From the NCBI RefSeq assembly GCF_026745355.1, contig NC_079204.1, positions 1,247,501-1,311,500 of the forward strand: a stretch of 64,000 bases of DNA. Reading direction: 5' to 3'. Positions 32,517 to 44,323 of the stretch are shown piece by piece (position 1 is the stretch's first letter; each line of letters begins with the position of its first letter). The notes beneath the pieces were generated by a model. The model did no database searches. It was given only the letters and a program-made list of their open reading frames with translations, and had not been told where the DNA came from. Position numbers and translations under genes: made by a program. This DNA comes from Beta vulgaris subsp. vulgaris (taxonomy: Eukaryota; Streptophyta; Magnoliopsida; Caryophyllales; Amaranthaceae).

Positions 32517-32700
32517 GGGCCTGTTCTTTTCGGCATAAAATAGCTGAATTGAACTGAACTGAACGGAATTGAACTGAACTGAATAGTGATATGTGAGAGT
32601 AAAAGTATTGTCAAGAGCTGAACTGAACTGGTCTGAACTGATCTGAACAAATCTGAACTGAATTGAACTGAACTGAAAATAAGCTGGGGAAAACAGGCCC
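32517..32700. mobile_element. Tourist (Harbinger-type) MITE, GAACTGAACT family
   Basis: 184 bp, ends GGGCCTGTTC and, inverted, GGGCCTGTTT, flanked by TAA (32514-32516 and 32701-32703). The interior is mostly repeats of GAACTGAACT. A diverged relative lies at 58588-58809. Confidence 0.85.
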
Positions 32701-32703
32701 TAA

Positions 32704-34950
32704 ATGTGGGTATATGTTAATATGTTATCCTACACTAAAAGTTGAATTAAATTGTGTTCAGTTTATAGTCTTAGGTTAAGTTCCCTACTCTTCGTATTAT
32801 TGATCATTAATGTACCAGGGTATACAACTCCCTTGAGGCTTGATTGGATGACATGCAAGGTCAAGGAAAGATAGTGGTCAATGTAGTGATGGACTATTGG
32901 ACTAGATGACCGACATCCCCCATGACACCATGTCTTGTTATCTTTTTAAAGGTCGTTAATTTTTGACATCACTCTTTCATATCCAAAACAATTTCTAAAA
33001 CAAATTTTCAGATTATATTGAAAAAGAACTAATGAATTACTAATTTGATTGGATATACACCAATAAGGCAATAATTTGGTTCTTTAGATTGATCTATTAC
33101 TTTGTTTTCCTATTACATTGGCCTTTGAGCCTTAATAAAATTGAACTCAAAAATTATATAAAAAAAATGCAATAATGTCTTATCATGAAATCTGTCATGA
33201 ATCTAGATGTTTAATAATTAGTTACAACTTACAAGAAAATGACGATGGATTAAGTACAAAGAGGGTGGAGCGATTGACTTTTTTTAAAAATAAAAAGAAT
33301 TTCCTTACAAAAAAGAGGGAAAATTAAGAATCCTTCTTATTAGAGGTGAGAATCGAACCTCTATTACAAAAATGAAAAGATAACCTTATAATCACTAGAT
33401 CAACGTTGATTCTCGAGTGGAGTAATTAACTGATACAAGAAGTAAGAGTGTGAATACTAAGTGAAGTTGGCATGTATGCAGCCGAAAAGCGACATAAATT
33501 AGCATTTAGCAGGGTGTGGCGTGGATTGCTGGCCAACCTTTGATTTTCTTGGGGGAGTTGTCTTCTAGACTTCTACTTCTTAGTGAATAATACTAGGTTG
33601 GTCCAAAGTCAAATACTATTTTACAAGTTGATCGTGTATCAAAGTCTAACATCGTGTGCTGCTTCTCTGACTTTCACATTTATACTTCACATTCAATCAT
33701 TAGTTCATTGCAGAAAATATTGAGTCCTAAATATCTGTGTTTTCTTATTTGTTTTATATTTATTTTGATAATACTTATTTGGTGTTTTAGCCGTCTCTTA
33801 GTCTTAAGAATTATTTAATATTTTCCGTTTATCAAATATTTTAGCCGTCCTATGTTTAAATGGCCGATTTCTTCTTCTGACATATATGTAAAAAATTCTG
33901 ATCAAATTGATGATATAACTTGATTAACAAAATTAGAAGACAAAAAATAAAAGCTTGAATTTCATATTAATAATAATTATACTGATAGTATTTTAAAACT
34001 TAAATGTTGATTATTATTATATAAATCAAATTCTTCCACTTTATTAATATTCAACGACTAAACCTGATACCCAAATTCTTCTCCTTTATCTGAGGACAAG
34101 CTTTCTTCTGCTTTATTTTTCATTCTCTCATAATATATTTGAATATCAACGAACAAATAACTAAAAAAAAACCAAGAAATATTAATTTGAGAAACACATA
34201 TTAAATTTTTTTGAAATAATCATAAATATTTTTTCAAATTATTTTTTTCAACACTAATAAATAATTGATTGAGAGAAAAATATTTTTGGATAAAAAAAAA
34301 CTGAGAGAAAAATATTAATATAACACGCACACATATTTATACATGCAAAAATGCTAGCATAAAATAAACAAAAGGGAAATAATAGTAAATTGTTGCTCTC
34401 TTCATGTCAAAATATGGCAATAAAGGATTAATGGTACTCTGCCTTAGAGTCCCTCTAGGCTCTACTCCGTGAACAATGCCCCATATTTTTTTGCGCAGTT
34501 TCTAGATTCCCCATTTTCTTTTTTGGTTATACTTTCGTGTATAGTTTTATAGGTCCTTTTACTTTATACTTTCTCTGTTTTTTTCGCATATTCAAAATAT
34601 TCGTAAAGTTAGGACTTTGGAGTGCACAAATCTAAATATGTTTGTATACTTTGGCTATTATATATGGAGTACTCTATAATCAATACCTCAATAAAATCAG
34701 TCAATTGGGGTTTTTCATTGAATTTAAAGTTCAAATATTCACCCCGAAAGCTGCATGTAGCATATTACGGACACTGAGACATTAGTCGTCGTCAATTATC
34801 TCATATTCTGATGAAAACAAATCAAATGTTTATTCATGGAAAATTCAGTTCTAAGAGTCAAGGTCGTCGCCTAAAAGATAGAAAAGAGAGTACACCTCAA
34901 AACAAAAGGAGTTCTCTAATGCTACAAGATTGCAATGTCGTATGGGCTTA
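32704..34950. other. Intergenic, nothing coding
   Basis: AT-rich. A tRNA-like fragment on the minus strand at about 33345-33415 (GAGAATCGAACCTC) is degenerate. No genes seen. Confidence 0.45.
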
Positions 34951-34959
34951 CACATATTT

Positions 34960-35065
34960 GATGTCATTACGCATTGAGAAGGGAAGAAGGGATTCGAACA
35001 TGTAATCTATCGTTCACAACATCTTAATTTTAACCATTCAGCCAAGACATCCTTGGTTACTCATT
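34960..35065 (-). repeat. SINE-like fragment
   Basis: The reverse complement has box A TGGCTGAATGGTTAAAA and box B GTTCGAATCCC. It shares ATTCGAACATGTNATCTATC with 58825-58915, so the two belong to one family. Confidence 0.5.
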
Positions 35066-35528
35066 GTTAGGATATGAGTTAAGACTATTTTCGCATATTC
35101 AAAATATTCTTAAAGTTACGTGTGCACAAATCTAAATATGTTTGTACACTTCGGCTATGTTTGGAATATAAGATGAAATAGAGCTAAAACTCATAAGGTA
35201 GCTGAAAGGAGCTGAAGTGATAAGGTAGCTTAACATTTAAGCACCTTAAATTGAGATGCTATATTTGATACAAAACTCAATTTCAGTCAATTTTTGAGCT
35301 CAAATTATTTTAAAGTCTTACCCCAAACACGGCTAAGAGACTTAAACTTTTACACCTACTTATTTAAGTTGACTTAAATGTGTTCCCAAACAAAACTTTC
35401 GTATATTCGTATATTAGTTAATTGTTTGACTTTTAAGCTTGAGAATGCAACAATTTGATTATTAATATTTTTAATTATCTTCAACTTGAGATAGATGATA
35501 AAAAGTTCATATTTTGAGATTTTATATC
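35066..35528. other. Intergenic, nothing recognised
   Basis: No ORF or repeat found. A CAAATCTAAATATGTTTGTA word near 35108 repeats one near 34627, part of a short duplicated stretch. Confidence 0.4.
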
Positions 35529-35544
35529 TTATCGGAATTTACAT

Positions 35545-36117
35545 TTTTTTTTGAAATTAACACTAATTCATTGATTCAAAGTCATACGACATCTACAATA
35601 GAAGTAGAACCTAAACAAACACATATTATAATGAAATAAATACAATTCTAATATGACAAAATCACGATAGTTGAGTAGATCTAACACTTGTGAAAACCCT
35701 CGTCTTTCACATCGATGTCTGATGTAGCCTTCTGCAAGGGGGTCTGTCGATCTTTTGTAGTTTTGAAGTAGAACTAGATTCAACTAAAATGATTGTAAAT
35801 AAAGTATTGACATCTGTTGCAACTCCGCACAAATTTCGATCAACAATCCAACATCTTGAATTACACAAAACCCAAAAACAAAGTCTCGAAACTCTCACAT
35901 GGGAAAGGGGAAACACAATACATGAGTAGAAAAACTCTCCATTAAAGAGAGACTGAAATTTATTAGAAACATAAACATAAAAAAAACTAGTAACAAAAGT
36001 AGAAAAAGGGGCTTACTACCGTCCAAAAGGGTGATGGAACCCCTAGGGTGAAAATTAGGGTTTTGTACAAAAGGAGGGAGAAGAGAGAAAAAAGAGGGAG
36101 GAGGCAGAGATGCACCT
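35545..36117 (-). mobile_element. 573-bp retroposon with poly(A) tail
   Basis: Flanked by a 16-bp target duplication with one mismatch: TTATCGGAATTTACAT (35529-35544) and TTATCGGAGTTTACAT (36118-36133). On the minus strand it begins GGTGCATCTCTGCCTCCTCC, is leader-like at first, and ends AATTTCAAAAAAAAA. The small ORFs are not convincing. It could be an internally deleted LINE or a processed transcript of a host gene. Its last stretch resembles plant L1 3' UTRs. Confidence 0.7.
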
Positions 36118-36133
36118 TTATCGGAGTTTACAT

Positions 36134-36544
36134 ATAGATTACTAATTATCTTTAAAGTAGAGTATGTGAATAGAAAGTCAACTTGCCGTAACCAATAAAA
36201 ATGGAGAAATTATACATATATAATGACAGTTGATTTTTTATAATGTAGAAAATTCTCGTTTTTTATTCAACAATGTAACATTTTGATCAAAATTCATATA
36301 ATAAAGTCATGCTAGTTTTAGGATTGACTAAGACGAATTTAGAAGTTGCGAAAGAATAATAATATGGAAAGATACAAATCAAACACGACAAAGTTACATA
36401 TTATGAAAAATGCTGGGTTTTAGACTTTTAGTAAATTACAAGAAAATGACATTCGAAATTTCAATTCCGATTTCTTTTCCAATTCATAGTAGTGATTCAT
36501 CTTCATATATGAATTGACTATGTAAATCTATACAAATATATTAA
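36134..36544. other. Intergenic, nothing recognised
   Basis: AT-rich, no supported feature. Confidence 0.5.
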
Positions 36545-36800
36545 AAAACGTGCATAAAAAACTGTGGCACGTGGCGCTCTTGCTAAAGAGTTTTAGTTCA
36601 TGTAATCCATGTACAATAAAAAATTTAGAAATTGCATAGTATAGGGTTGATCCCGAGACCTCAAGTACATATATTAAAGTCTTAACCACTAAGCTATAAG
36701 TTGTATTTAGTGTTATTATCATAAAGTATTATATAAATAAATGAAATTTTTTCTTACCCGTAGCCCGGACTTAATAACTAGTTACCCGCGTAAGCTAATT
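36545..36800 (-). repeat. Dispersed repeat with tRNA-like core (copy B)
   Basis: The reverse complement aligns along its length with 23875-24130, including TATACTATGCAATTTCT, the tRNA-like head and the AGAGCGCCACGTG end. Confidence 0.6.
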
Positions 36801-37184
36801 TATCTTCATTAAGAATTTAAATCCTTTGTCCATCCCACAATTATGAAACACATAGTATGTCAGTATATGCCACTTCTTGTTAAGTTGTTATTCATGATAG
36901 AGGATCTTGAATTACTTTTTTATTTAACAAAAATAAAATGTTTTTTTTAACATTTTAATGGAACTTTTGCTCTTGTGTTCATCCTGAAGATACATTTGTG
37001 TTGTTGCAATTTGTCTATTATATGGCTATGGCTACCGCGTATATGCGCATGCACCACACACATCGATTTCCCTACATGTTTCGGCTTATGATTAGTAATG
37101 CATTACCATGCATGTTAATATTGAAAGTAGCTTACTTTAGAAACGTTTAACTGTACAATGACATAAGTATTTAACTCTCACAAA
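36801..37184. other. Intergenic, nothing recognised
   Basis: No supported feature. Confidence 0.5.
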
Positions 37185-37285
37185 TTTTTTTTTCGGTAAC
37201 CAAAGTTCTGTAACATAATGTTGGGGGTAAGGATCGAACCCCTGACCTCATAGATCAGAGGGGAGTGCTCTACCACATCTCAGGT
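37185..37285 (-). mobile_element. tRNA-derived SINE, related to 1291-7150
   Basis: The reverse complement reads GTGGTAGAGCACTCCCCTCT and later GGGGTTCGATCC, the same head as the interrupted SINE, then ends in A(9) (T run at 37185-37193). The 5' end appears different or truncated. Confidence 0.65.
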
Positions 37286-37289
37286 CATC

Positions 37290-38285
37290 AGATACAAAGA
37301 AAGCTAGTATATCTGCACAAAAAAAGGAAATGTAACGTCAACTACTGGATTTTTTGTGGGTTTACCTTTGTGATTTTGTATCTTAGCTATTCTTCATCAA
37401 TTCATATACTAATGTTAAACTTAAATTTAGCATCACACAATGACACAACATGTGTATATGGCGAATTTAGGATTTGAGTTGTAAGGTTTCTGGGCCCAGC
37501 AAGTATTTGGAGCTCTTTTTTTGTTGAAAAGTATTTGGAGTTGAGGAAAAGATAGTAAACATAATTTTTTTAATGGCCAAAAATGTCTCCTGCTGGGGTT
37601 TTTTTTTGGGTATGCTAACTTGTAATGGCTAAAAAAAATTGTCATAATGAAATTTGTTTTAAATTTCGATTTGAAATGAATTTGAAAATTCATAGCTAGA
37701 ATTTGCTATGATTTCTAAATCGAATATAAATAGAATGTAATCGTTCTAAGCACAAAATAGAATATAGATAGAAATAAATAAACTAAATGCAATATTTCTA
37801 TTTATTGGAAGTTCATATCATACAAGGATTAAAATGAATAAGCCTAAACTAAAATATAATTCATTAAATTACAGTGCATGTACAATTTATAGGAGCTTTG
37901 TGGAGGACAACTCATAGGATTTCTTCTTACCTGAAAAAAAGTACCCTACTAAGTATAGTATTATCTTAGAGCCTTAGAAATGTATTTTTTTATTAGAAAA
38001 GATAATTGGTTCGAACATCAACCCCTGCTAGGCTAATAGCCTACAGGACGCACTAGCTTAGAGGTTGGGTATAAGGCTGAACAATCTAATGATAAAAAAA
38101 AAGGCTGAACAATCTAGGAATAAATAACCCAACATATTGTTGGGATAAGAATTCGAAACTGGACAATGCCTTGGAATTCGGGATGGTATCCCTTAGAACT
38201 TCTAATCGAGCATAAAGATGCAACAATTACATTGCAATATTTCATAAGAGAAGTATTGCAGTTATTTTAGAATGAAGGATAGGAT
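37290..38285. other. Intergenic, nothing recognised
   Basis: AT-rich with no supported gene, and possible further SINE debris near 38000-38200. Confidence 0.45.
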
Positions 38286-38288
38286 TTA

Positions 38289-39286
38289 GGGTGCGTTCTA
38301 TTCAACTTATTGGACCTGAACTTATTGGAACTTATCTGAACTGAACTTATTGAACCTGAACTGAACTTATTGGAACTTATTGGACCTGATTGGACCTGAT
38401 TCAACTTATTGGACCTGATTGAACCTGATTGGAACTTATTGGACCTGATTGAACCTGATTGACCTTATTAGACCTTATTGGAACTTATTGACCCTGATTG
38501 AAACTTATTAGACCTTATTGGACCTGATTGAAACTTATTAGACCTTATTGGACCTGATTGAAATTTATTTGACCTTATTAGACAAAAACATTGACCATGA
38601 ATAACATAAATATTACCACTAACGTAAATACTACCCCTCAAAATTTTTCATGGAATAATAATTATTATAATTCGTCCTTTAAAAAATAATGATTATTAAT
38701 TATCTCTTATGATAATTAATTTAACAAAAAAATTATTATTTATATATTTGCCTATACGTAACTTTCATCACTAATATATCTAATAGTGTTGTTTTAATTT
38801 TATAAAACACTAGTAGAAAATCAAAAAAATAATTTTATAAAATACTAGTAGTTACTAATTTAAGCTGAGCAAAAGGCAGTGAACTTTCATTCTAAAGGGC
38901 TTGATTATGGGCCTGATTCTCCTTTTCCTAATCAATGAAAATAAGTTGAACATTTATTGCTAACAACAACTACTTCATTCATTTCTTTGGCTTTCTTCAC
39001 CTTTCATTTATTTGAATGTTACTAAAAGAAAGAGGAAAAAATGTTCAAAGTCACAGTAGCTTCAACTCGGGCGAAAATTGCAGATGAAATATGGTTGGCT
39101 GTTGATAAAGAAAACGTATTGATTGAAGAGGATGATGTAGAAGATGAAGAAAATATACTCCGATAAAGAAAGATACTCCAGTGATGATAATGAAGCATCA
39201 ATTGATAACATTTATATCTTTCATAGTTATTAGTAACGAAAACATGTTATCTCTAGTTATTTAAAGACGAATTGCAAAATATTGTA

Positions 39287-39340
<54 letters not shown>

Positions 39341-39985
39341 GTTGTTGTTGTTGTTGTTGTTAACCTTAATTATTTGACCATGATTATAATATTATTCAAT
39401 AGCAATATGAATAATCAAATAATAGACAATAATACAAGTATAATACTATACATTGTGGTACTTTAATAAAAAATTCTAATAATAACATAATCAGCTAATG
39501 TAATATGAATAATAAATAATAGACATAATACAAATAAATAATAAATAATAGACATAATACATATAGATAATAAATAATAGACATAATACAAATAAATAAT
39601 AAAATAATAGACACTAATACAAGTAAATACTATATAATCATTGTGGTACTTTAATTAAAATTCTAATAATAACATAATCCGCTAATAGTGATATGAAATT
39701 ATGAATAACAAAATAGTGGACAATAATACAAATGTTTATTAAACATTGACTATTTGGACCTTATTGGACCTTATTAGACCTGATTGGAACTTATTGGACC
39801 TTATTAGACCTGATTGGAACTGATTGGAACTTATTGCACCTGATTGGAACTTATTGGACCTTATTAGACCTTATTGGAACTTATTGCACTTATTAGACCT
39901 TATTGCAACTTATCTGAACTTATCTGAACTTATCTGAACTTATTGGACCTGAAACTTAATTTTTTAAGTTGAACAGAACGCACCC
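38289..39985. mobile_element. Harbinger-type non-autonomous element with long repeat arms
   Basis: 1697 bp, ends GGGTGCGTTCTATTCAACTT and, inverted, GGGTGCGTTCTGTTCAACTT, flanked by TTA (38286-38288 and 39986-39988). Both arms are packed with short imperfect repeats of TTATTGGACCTGA, about 290 bp on the left and 220 bp on the right. The interior includes a short open stretch (about 39041-39165, acidic) of unknown origin and an ATT/GTT microsatellite. No transposase was recognised. Confidence 0.8.
39286..39360. repeat. (ATT)n(GTT)n microsatellite
   Basis: Pure trinucleotide runs inside the Harbinger-type element. Confidence 0.95.
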
Positions 39986-39988
39986 TTA

Positions 39989-40761
39989 TTAGTCATATCA
40001 TCACCAACATGTCCATTGTGTTCACGCGCATTCCTAAAGTTAGATTGTCCATATTTTTATTCCGCGTATAATTGATATATTAGTAAATCGATAGTGACGG
40101 CCAGAGAATTGTAATGGTTAATGGTTACCCATGAACCTATAACAAATAATGTGAACATCAAAGTAAGACATAACGTTACAAGCTTTCAATTCATCAGTCT
40201 ATTTCAGATAGGCAAGCTCGGTCAAGTACAAGAAGTTAAGAACCAAACTGCCCCACTAATTACCTTGCCCCAACTTTCAAGATTCTTTTAGTTGACAGAT
40301 TCATCAAAACTCCACCAGTTTTAGCCCATGTTTTGACATCAAGACATGAAAATACTTACTATGGAAAAAATAATTGGTGGTATCATATTCTGATGGTCCC
40401 AATTCACAACCACAGGCTTATCTATGGAAAAAAAAAACCAATTTTCCAAGTCAAGGTCGTCGCAAAAACCTTGAATTAGTTATTGAAGGTATGCACTATG
40501 CAGTAACAATCAATAGAGTGTGGCCTTGCATTTGCTATGTTAGACTTATTGAACATCACTAACTTTGGCCCTTCAAATTTCTTACAAATTTACTCCCTTG
40601 TATTTATTGTTGTCAGAGATAAGAGACTACACATACAAAGTCTTTTGCATAATTCTAATTCATGACATAACGTCCAAGCACTACAAATATGACTAGCCGA
40701 CAAGGTGGGATTGCATCTATTTTCTATATTAACGGTTAAGAATGTATGCAAGGAAAGGTAG
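39989..40761. other. Intergenic, nothing recognised
   Basis: No supported ORF or repeat end. Confidence 0.45.
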
Positions 40762-40763
40762 TA

Positions 40764-41105
40764 CTCCATCCGTTTCATAATATAGTGCTCGCATTCTTCT
40801 TTGGGTGTCCTAAAATATTGTGCATATTTCTTTTTTATCAATTTATTTGGATTAAATTATCATTCATTTTTACATAAAATTTTCCAAAATACCCCTACTT
40901 ATTGTTTTACACCATTCCAAGGTAATATTTATTGCTCTTTTATTTTATTTTAAAGGAAAAAGAAGAAAAAAACTAGTTGCAAGACAAAAATACCCAATAA
41001 ACATGTACTTAAATATATATTTTTGTGAAATCCGAAAACTCTTTCCAATTTCCTTAATTCTTGTGAAAAATGAGAAGTGAGCACTATATTATGGGACGGA
41101 GGGAG
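40764..41105. mobile_element. Stowaway MITE
   Basis: 342 bp, ends CTCCATCCGTTTCATAATAT and, inverted, CTCCCTCCGTCCCATAATAT, both continuing AGTGCTC. Flanked by TA on each side. Confidence 0.9.
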
Positions 41106-41107
41106 TA

Positions 41108-41971
41108 GTATTGACTAATTGATGTGCCGGATTAATATATAGATATAGATATTTTTTTGATGGGAATAATAAAGATATATATGGTAAACGATGTTCTAGT
41201 AATAATATTGTTATCTAACAATTCAGACCTCCCGATCGAGCAGTTTTATTCTAGTTTAAGTTATTTATATTTCTGTAGTTGTTGTATAAGAGCGAGTATA
41301 GCTGAGTTTAGTTTTTTTTTATGTTCGTTTGGTTGTATTAGTATTAGGTTGTACTTTCGATTTCAAAGATTATTGTCAACTACCTGAATTCATGGTAAAA
41401 AGACCAAGGAAAGGGTGTCTGGAGGATATGTTTTTGTTCTTGATGACTTCCATGATGTCTCTTTTGTTTTCCTTGTTCACCATCTTTGTAACCTAACTTG
41501 CTTAAGTTGGGTGCAGTTGTTATGTTATAATGAACTTTGAAATGCTCATGATATTTGCAGTGATAACTTCAACATAAACATATACTATCAGACAGATTCT
41601 GTAAATTTAGGCAAGAGCAAGTAAGATTAATGTATTCATTCCTTCAGAAGGTACATTAACAGGGTGATCAGCAAAAACATACTTTAGCACAAAACATATG
41701 ACACTTCAATTGAGCTGCACAATTGAATTATCTATATAGTTACTCAAAAGAGTAGCATAATACTTCTCGAACTGAAAGCAAAATCCAAAATTTTTAACCA
41801 TTAGCTAGCAAAAGCAGCACCTAAAAGTGTTTATTTTTAATGCAAAAGCACTTCAAACATGCAATACTTCTTCCTAGCATTAGAGCCTCAAAAAGGGAAG
41901 ATTAAGAAAAACACTATACCAATTACCAAGTAATATAATTGTAAGATAAACAATAGATGTCAACAAATATG
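41108..41971 (-). other. Downstream region of the first PHT1 gene
   Basis: No gene. The part near 41820-41900 resembles the region just after the second PHT1 gene (shared AAGTGTTTATTTTT and AAAAGCACTTC words), so it is probably the 3' UTR carried along in the tandem duplication. Confidence 0.5.
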
Positions 41972-43714
41972 TTAAACTGGAACTGTTCTGTTATCCAACC
42001 CAGGAGTTTGATACTCTTCAGATTCGTCCTCGTTCTCACCAGACATTTCTTCCAATGATTTTCCGTTAGCTTCAGGAACAAGGAAGGTACAAAAGAACCC
42101 AAGTGCACAAATTCCACCCAATATCATAAGTGAATTCCTAACTCCGATACCTGGAGGATATCCAGCATCAGTTTTGGTTTTATCTGTAGGCTGGGCTAAG
42201 TACAAGAACCCAAATGCACCAATCATAGCTCCGGCTTTCCCTGCAGCAGCGGAAATCCCATGGCAAGTGGACCTCAAACGAGCTGGGAAGATCTCGGCAG
42301 GTACCACAAAAGTGGTGGCATTGGGACCAAAGTTCGCAAAAAAGAAAGTTAAACCATACATAACCACAAACCCAATGTGGTTCCCTGGAGTGGTCCAATG
42401 CTCGTAAGGGATAGCAAGTCCAAACATGAAGGCCGTCATAAAGAAAAATCCCATCAATTGAATGAAGAAACGACCTACAACATCAATGAAGGCTACTGTG
42501 AACCAGTACCCTGGAACAGTCCCACAAAGGGAAACTAAGGTTTGTGCTCGAGCCACCATGTAGACCTCTTGAAGAGCGCTCATTGTTGTGGCTTTTGGTA
42601 GCCAACCTACTGCACTGAAGATGTCCTTCTGGAAGAGATTATTACTGTAGAATGCGATATCTAGTAAGAACCAACACGAGGTGGTTCCGAGCAAGTGAAG
42701 ACCATGTCGCTTCAAGAATGCCTTGGTGAACAAACCAAATTGCTTATTACGCCTTTCTACTTGTTCTATTACCTTTTCTTGATCCTCTTGAATCTCAACT
42801 TGTAACACCTTTCAACAAAAAAACAACCAGAAATGTCATGTCAGATCCTAGGAAGCAATCAATGTGCATGATCTTAACCTTAAAAAAATTTCAAGGGTAA
42901 CAAAGAATATGAAAAAGCCTAAGCATTAGTGCATTACCTTAGACATGTCAGAGGCAGCCTGTTTAGCATTGTTGGCAACAAGAGCAGTATAACGAGCAGT
43001 TTCAGGCATCTTCATACGCCAATAGTAAGTTAACAGGGCAGGAATAGCACCAAACATGAGTATGATCCTCCACACATAATCCGCCTGTGGAACCAATGAC
43101 GCAGCTGCGTCGACCTGATAGGCAGGAGCAGGAAAAGCAGCCTTAAAGGCAGCTGAAACAATAAGCGCAATGATACCACCAGTCAAGTTCCCAAATCCTT
43201 GCATAGCGAAAACAGCAGCAATGAAGGCTCCACGAGTTTTCTTATTGGAGTATTCAGACATGATGGTGGCAGAAAGTGGGTAGTCTCCTCCAATCCCAAA
43301 TCCGAGCCAAAATCGAAAGAAGCAAAGGGTGGCCATTACACCCTTAGGCTCATTCCCAAATGAAAGACCAGAAGCAAAAGAACATAGGACCATCATCATT
43401 AGGGTCATACCATACACCTTTTTCCTACCCATTTTGTCTCCGAGCCACCCGAAGAAGAGCTGCCCAGCAAGGGTACCACAGAAGGCAACACCATTAACAG
43501 CAGCCGAGACATTGGGAGGTAAAGTCCCAGGCTTAGGTGCACCAGGATGTGTGTAATATATGCGACCAAGTAGCTTTGTAACTAAGGAAATGCTAAAGAG
43601 ATCATAGGCATCAGTGAAGAAACCCATCCCAGCAATAAGAATTGCAGTAAAATGATACCATTGTGTCTTTGCAACATCTAGTGCATTTAGCACTTTTAGC
43701 TGATCTTGTGCCAT
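41972..43714 (-). CDS. PHT1: PHT1-family phosphate/proton symporter, copy 1
   Basis: Exon 1 is 42938-43714 (259 codons) and exon 2 is 41972-42808, with a 129-bp intron bearing AAG/GTAATG donor and AAAG/GTG acceptor. The product is 537 residues, normal for plant PHT1. It shows the major facilitator motif [11 protein letters not shown] (89-99), the PHT1 signature [13 protein letters not shown] (142-154), about twelve hydrophobic segments, and an acidic tail after [14 protein letters not shown]. These proteins import inorganic phosphate with protons at the plasma membrane. A 3' splice acceptor-like TTTCCTATTTCAG at 43746-43758 suggests a 5' UTR intron just upstream of the ATG. It pairs with the gene at 60557-62678 as a tandem duplicate. 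Both copies look intact; expression cannot be judged from the sequence. Confidence 0.92.
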
Positions 43715-43811
43715 ATTCTTCTACTTTTGGTGGTTTATGTAACAACTGAAATAGGAAAAAAAAAACAGGGGAAACCCAATTATTCATAAATCATTGAAAT
43801 AATATAAAAAC

Positions 43812-43976
43812 CTATGTTGCTCATACTTGGGTACCCATGTCCGACACAGATACGAGTCTAAGTATCCGACTCGGCTATTTTTCGGAATTTTTTCTATTTT
43901 TTAGCTCAAAACAAAGTGTCCAAGTATCGATCCGACACGGGTACTTGAGGTGAAATAAAGAGTCCGAGCAACATAG
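43812..43976. mobile_element. hAT-type MITE upstream of PHT1 copy 1
   Basis: 165 bp with perfect 11-bp ends CTATGTTGCTC/GAGCAACATAG, flanked by the exact 8-bp duplication ATAAAAAC (43804-43811 and 43977-43984). The interior is nearly palindromic and rich in TCCGACAC. It lies about 100 bp upstream of the start codon, probably in the leader intron. Confidence 0.9.
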
Positions 43977-44323
43977 ATAAAAACTATGTTTGACCTGATA
44001 TTTCTGAAATCAGTGGAAAAATATAATAGAACCAGATTTTAAGGAATCAATGTGACTACCCAAGCAAGTATTATGATGCAACATGTTACTTGGATTTTCT
44101 ATTATTTTAACATATAGTTGAAAAATATAGACAAAGGTAGGGCGAAGATATTCAAACAGGTTGAATCTTGGGTCATTATGCTGACAATTCAAAGATAATG
44201 ACCATTTTTTATTGTAGTGACAAGTTCATGTCACATGTGAACAGCTTTTGTTTATGTACTGTATTATACATCCTCTGCTATGATATAGTCAAACCTAAAC
44301 TAAAACTGACACATATAACTAAG

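Noticed and set aside
34857..40470. A shared 15-mer AGTCAAGGTCGTCGC near 34857 and 40453
   Set aside because: No extended similarity around it; a match of this length between two places in 64 kb is not surprising enough.
42174..43556. Plus-strand ORFs opposite the PHT1 exons (also 62299-62520)
   Set aside because: They are antisense shadows that recur at the same place in both paralogues because the sense sequence is conserved.
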